Shown here in pieces: positions 61,871-64,000 of a stretch of 64,000 nt of DNA; positions within the stretch are counted from its first letter, which is position 1, and each line of letters opens with the position of its first letter. The notes beneath the pieces were generated by a model. That model made no database searches. It saw only the letters and a list, made by a program, of their open reading frames with translations, and was not told the DNA's origin. This DNA is from Desulfosarcina alkanivorans (GTDB lineage Bacteria > Desulfobacterota > Desulfobacteria > Desulfobacterales > Desulfosarcinaceae), in NCBI RefSeq assembly GCF_009688945.1, contig NZ_AP021874.1, forward strand, positions 496,001 to 560,000. Direction: 5' to 3'. The translations under genes and the position numbers were made by a program.

Positions 61871-64000
61871 ATGAAGACGAACATCCTTCGCTTTCTTTCG
61901 GCCATGCCGCATTTCTCATTTCTCACAAAGGATGAGCTGGACATTGTGGTGTCCAGGGCCGTCGTGGTTCGTCTGTCCAAAGGGCAGCAGGTTGCCGTCC
62001 AGGGAGAGACGCGGATCGAAAGGGTGCTGGTGGTCATGAAGGGACAGCTTTCCCTTTACCGGGACGAACAGGGGCAGCAGAAACTGACCGGATACATAAA
62101 AAAAGGAGAAGTGTTCGGAGGCATCACGGTGATGCTCAATGCGGGCATCAGCCTGCGGACGACGAAAGCGGACACCGATGTGGATGCCATCAGCATCCCG
62201 GATACCGTGATCATGGAGGCGTGCACCCGAAACAAGGCCTTTTACGAATACTTTCTGGACAATTTCAGTCACAACATATTTGATAAATCACTGGAGTCGA
62301 TTACCAGGGCCGGGCAATCGCGTCTTTTTCTGTCCGGCATCGATCCGTTCACTTTTCTGCCGGAAGAAGAAATTGCCCATGCCGCCGGATCGCTCTCCCG
62401 CGTTTCGTACCCGAAGGGAACCGTCCTGTTCGTTCAGGGAAAGACCCGCGTGGGCTACCTCTACATGCTCCAATCCGGAGCTGCTGAACGCTATTACGAA
62501 GAAAACGGCGAAAAAAAGATGCGGGGGATCTTGTCCGAAGGGGATATTTACGGCGGAATTTCCATGCTCTTGAATGACGGCCTGTCCGTTCGAACCATGG
62601 AAGTGATCGAAGATTCCACCTTTTGTGTTCTGCCCAGCCAGGTGTTTTATGATATTTGCCGGAAACACAGTTCGTTTTCCGATTTTTTTTCAGACACTTT
62701 TGGAAAACGGATGCTCAGCCGATCCTATGCGGCGATCATTGCAAAAACCCTTCACCCCAAAGAAGACAGCCTCCAGTTTTTCAATCAGCCCCTGTCCCAG
62801 ATCTACTCACGGAATCCGGTGTTCTGCGATGCCGATGCGAGCATCCGGGAGACCGCCATCATCATGTCGCGCCAGAAGAGCAGTTATGCATTCATCCGAT
62901 CGGCAAACCCGGCGAAGGTCGGGATCGTCACCGAAAAAGATTTTTCCCGCAAGGTGATTGCTCGCGGCTATCCCATTGACAATCCGGTGGCGGATATCAT
63001 GTCGGCGCCCCTGCGGTCGATATCGGAAAAAGCCCTGGTGTTCGAGGCAATGATGACCATGATGGAGGAAGATTTTCAGCATGTGGGCGTCGTGGATGGC
63101 GGCGATAACATCATTGGCATGCTGTCCACCAAGGATATACTGGCATACCAGGGACAGAGCCCGCTGTTTCTGCTTCGGGAGATTCAGATCGCATCCGGGA
63201 TGGATAAAATTATCGAAAAACACGACCAGTTGGCCGGCCTGGTGCGCAGTCTGATCCACAACGGCGCCACCGCCAGAAACGTCACCCGTTTTATCACCAC
63301 CGTGTCCGATTCCATTCTGAACAAGCTCATGTCCATGACCCTCGATGAAATGGGGCCGCCGCCGGTTCCGTTTGTGTTTATGATCATGGGCAGCGAAGGC
63401 CGGCAGGAGCAGACCCTGAAGACCGACCAGGACAATGCCATCGTCTATCGGGATCCTGAACCGGCCGTCGCCGAGGCGGTGGGCCGCTATTTCCGGAAAT
63501 TCGGTGACATCGCCTGCACCCTTTTGAACCAGGCCGGTTATGATTTCTGCACGGGGGATGTCATGGCCAAAAACCCGCATTGGTGCCAGCCGCTGTCCAG
63601 ATGGAAGACCTACTTCAGCGAATGGATTCACGCCGCCGAAGCCGAGGACCTGCTTCAGGCCAGTATCTTCTTCGATTTCCGACGGGGGTTCGGTGAAGGC
63701 TCGTTAATCGAGGAATTGCGAACGCATCTGTTCGCATCCCTCGACGGGTGGTCCGGATTTTTCCGGCACCTGACTGAAAATGCCCTTAATTTCAAACCGC
63801 CCCTCGGTTTTTTCCGCAACTTTGTGGTGGAGTCCAAGGGCCGGCATCGCAATGCCTTCGACATCAAAAGCGCCATGACCCCGATTGTCGACTTTGCCCG
63901 GGTGTTTGCACTTAAAAACGGTATTGAAGAAACCAACACACTGGAACGGCTTGACCAGCTCAGGATCAGGAAAATTATTTCTGTGAAGGAATATGAGGAA
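61871..64000 (+). CDS. cNMP-binding/CBS/DUF294 nucleotidyltransferase protein, partial
   Basis: The frame opens at ATG 61871 and runs 710 codons to the window edge without a stop, so the C-terminus is missing. It shows two successive cyclic-nucleotide-binding-like domains (about 1-140 and 150-300; FLSAMPHFSFLTKDELDIVV and LFLSGIDPFTFLPEEEIAHA), two CBS domains (about 310-430), and the DUF294 nucleotidyltransferase with GSEGR (507-511) and TDQDNAI, as in GlnD. Such proteins are thought to be regulated nucleotidyl- or uridylyltransferases. The doubled sensor domain is less common. AAAGGA lies upstream. Confidence 0.85.
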   Translation, partial: MKTNILRFLSAMPHFSFLTKDELDIVVSRAVVVRLSKGQQVAVQGETRIERVLVVMKGQLSLYRDEQGQQKLTGYIKKGEVFGGITVMLNAGISLRTTKADTDVDAISIPDTVIMEACTRNKAFYEYFLDNFSHNIFDKSLESITRAGQSRLFLSGIDPFTFLPEEEIAHAAGSLSRVSYPKGTVLFVQGKTRVGYLYMLQSGAAERYYEENGEKKMRGILSEGDIYGGISMLLNDGLSVRTMEVIEDSTFCVLPSQVFYDICRKHSSFSDFFSDTFGKRMLSRSYAAIIAKTLHPKEDSLQFFNQPLSQIYSRNPVFCDADASIRETAIIMSRQKSSYAFIRSANPAKVGIVTEKDFSRKVIARGYPIDNPVADIMSAPLRSISEKALVFEAMMTMMEEDFQHVGVVDGGDNIIGMLSTKDILAYQGQSPLFLLREIQIASGMDKIIEKHDQLAGLVRSLIHNGATARNVTRFITTVSDSILNKLMSMTLDEMGPPPVPFVFMIMGSEGRQEQTLKTDQDNAIVYRDPEPAVAEAVGRYFRKFGDIACTLLNQAGYDFCTGDVMAKNPHWCQPLSRWKTYFSEWIHAAEAEDLLQASIFFDFRRGFGEGSLIEELRTHLFASLDGWSGFFRHLTENALNFKPPLGFFRNFVVESKGRHRNAFDIKSAMTPIVDFARVFALKNGIEETNTLERLDQLRIRKIISVKEYEE

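Overview
This 64 kb window reads as an ordinary, gene-dense chromosomal segment of a strictly anaerobic Gram-negative bacterium, most likely a sulfate-reducing member of the Desulfobacterota (Desulfobacterales, Desulfosarcina-like). That placement is inference from gene content: a complete futalosine menaquinone pathway, a four-subunit 2-oxoacid:ferredoxin oxidoreductase preceded by a P-loop ATPase, a DUF39 homocysteine synthase, a plant-type DapB, PlsB, LPS transport and Kdo genes, and an Mrp/DUF134 pair. No prophage, CRISPR array or complete insertion sequence is visible.

Layout. 1-472: non-coding left edge with a 23-bp-period repeat that looks like an IS21-family end. 473-2710 (minus): gapA-tpiA-secG-tRNA-Leu(GAG). 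2922-10231 (minus): a ten-gene unit kdsA-kdsC-lptC-lptA-lptB-rpoN-hpf-ptsN-rapZ-EIIA(Man) with a good sigma70-like promoter at 10271-10299. 10407-17457 (plus): M23 peptidase, DUF39 homocysteine synthase, thpR, recA, alaS. 17579-23498 (minus): cheX, plant-type dapB, a fused MurU-like/AmgK-like sugar salvage protein, plsB. 23843-25960: a small membrane protein, a 104-aa hypothetical and a NamZ-like DUF1343 protein. 26158-29709 (plus): ATPase plus the 2-oxoacid oxidoreductase delta, alpha, beta and gamma subunits. 29806-35728 (plus): hisC, cmk, rpsA, sppA, an orphan ParA with a small overlapping partner gene. 35739-36344 (minus): Sua5/YciO. 36708-42917 (plus): guaB, dnaE, a DegT aminotransferase. 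42927-50647 (plus): mqnD-mqnB-prenyltransferase-ubiX-ubiD-mqnE-mqnA-mqnC. 50920-54230 (minus): MBL-fold hydrolase, conserved hypothetical, recJ. 54419-56630 (plus): DUF4911-miaB fusion and a bifunctional nuclease. 56637-56749: a palindromic repeat element with terminal inverted repeats. 56808-58276 (minus): small protein and M29 aminopeptidase. 58624-64000 (plus): LysM protein, membrane protein, DUF134 regulator, Mrp, and a cNMP/CBS/DUF294 signalling protein running off the right edge.

Functional themes are central metabolism and envelope biogenesis: glycolysis, LPS Kdo synthesis and export, phospholipid acylation, peptidoglycan sugar salvage, menaquinone for anaerobic respiration, and oxidative 2-oxoacid metabolism. 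Nothing here is clearly a new defence or mobile system. The more unusual points are the ParA/small-partner pair, the DUF4911-MiaB and MurU-AmgK fusions, the tandem sensor DUF294 protein, the 113-bp palindromic repeat and the isolated IS21-like end.
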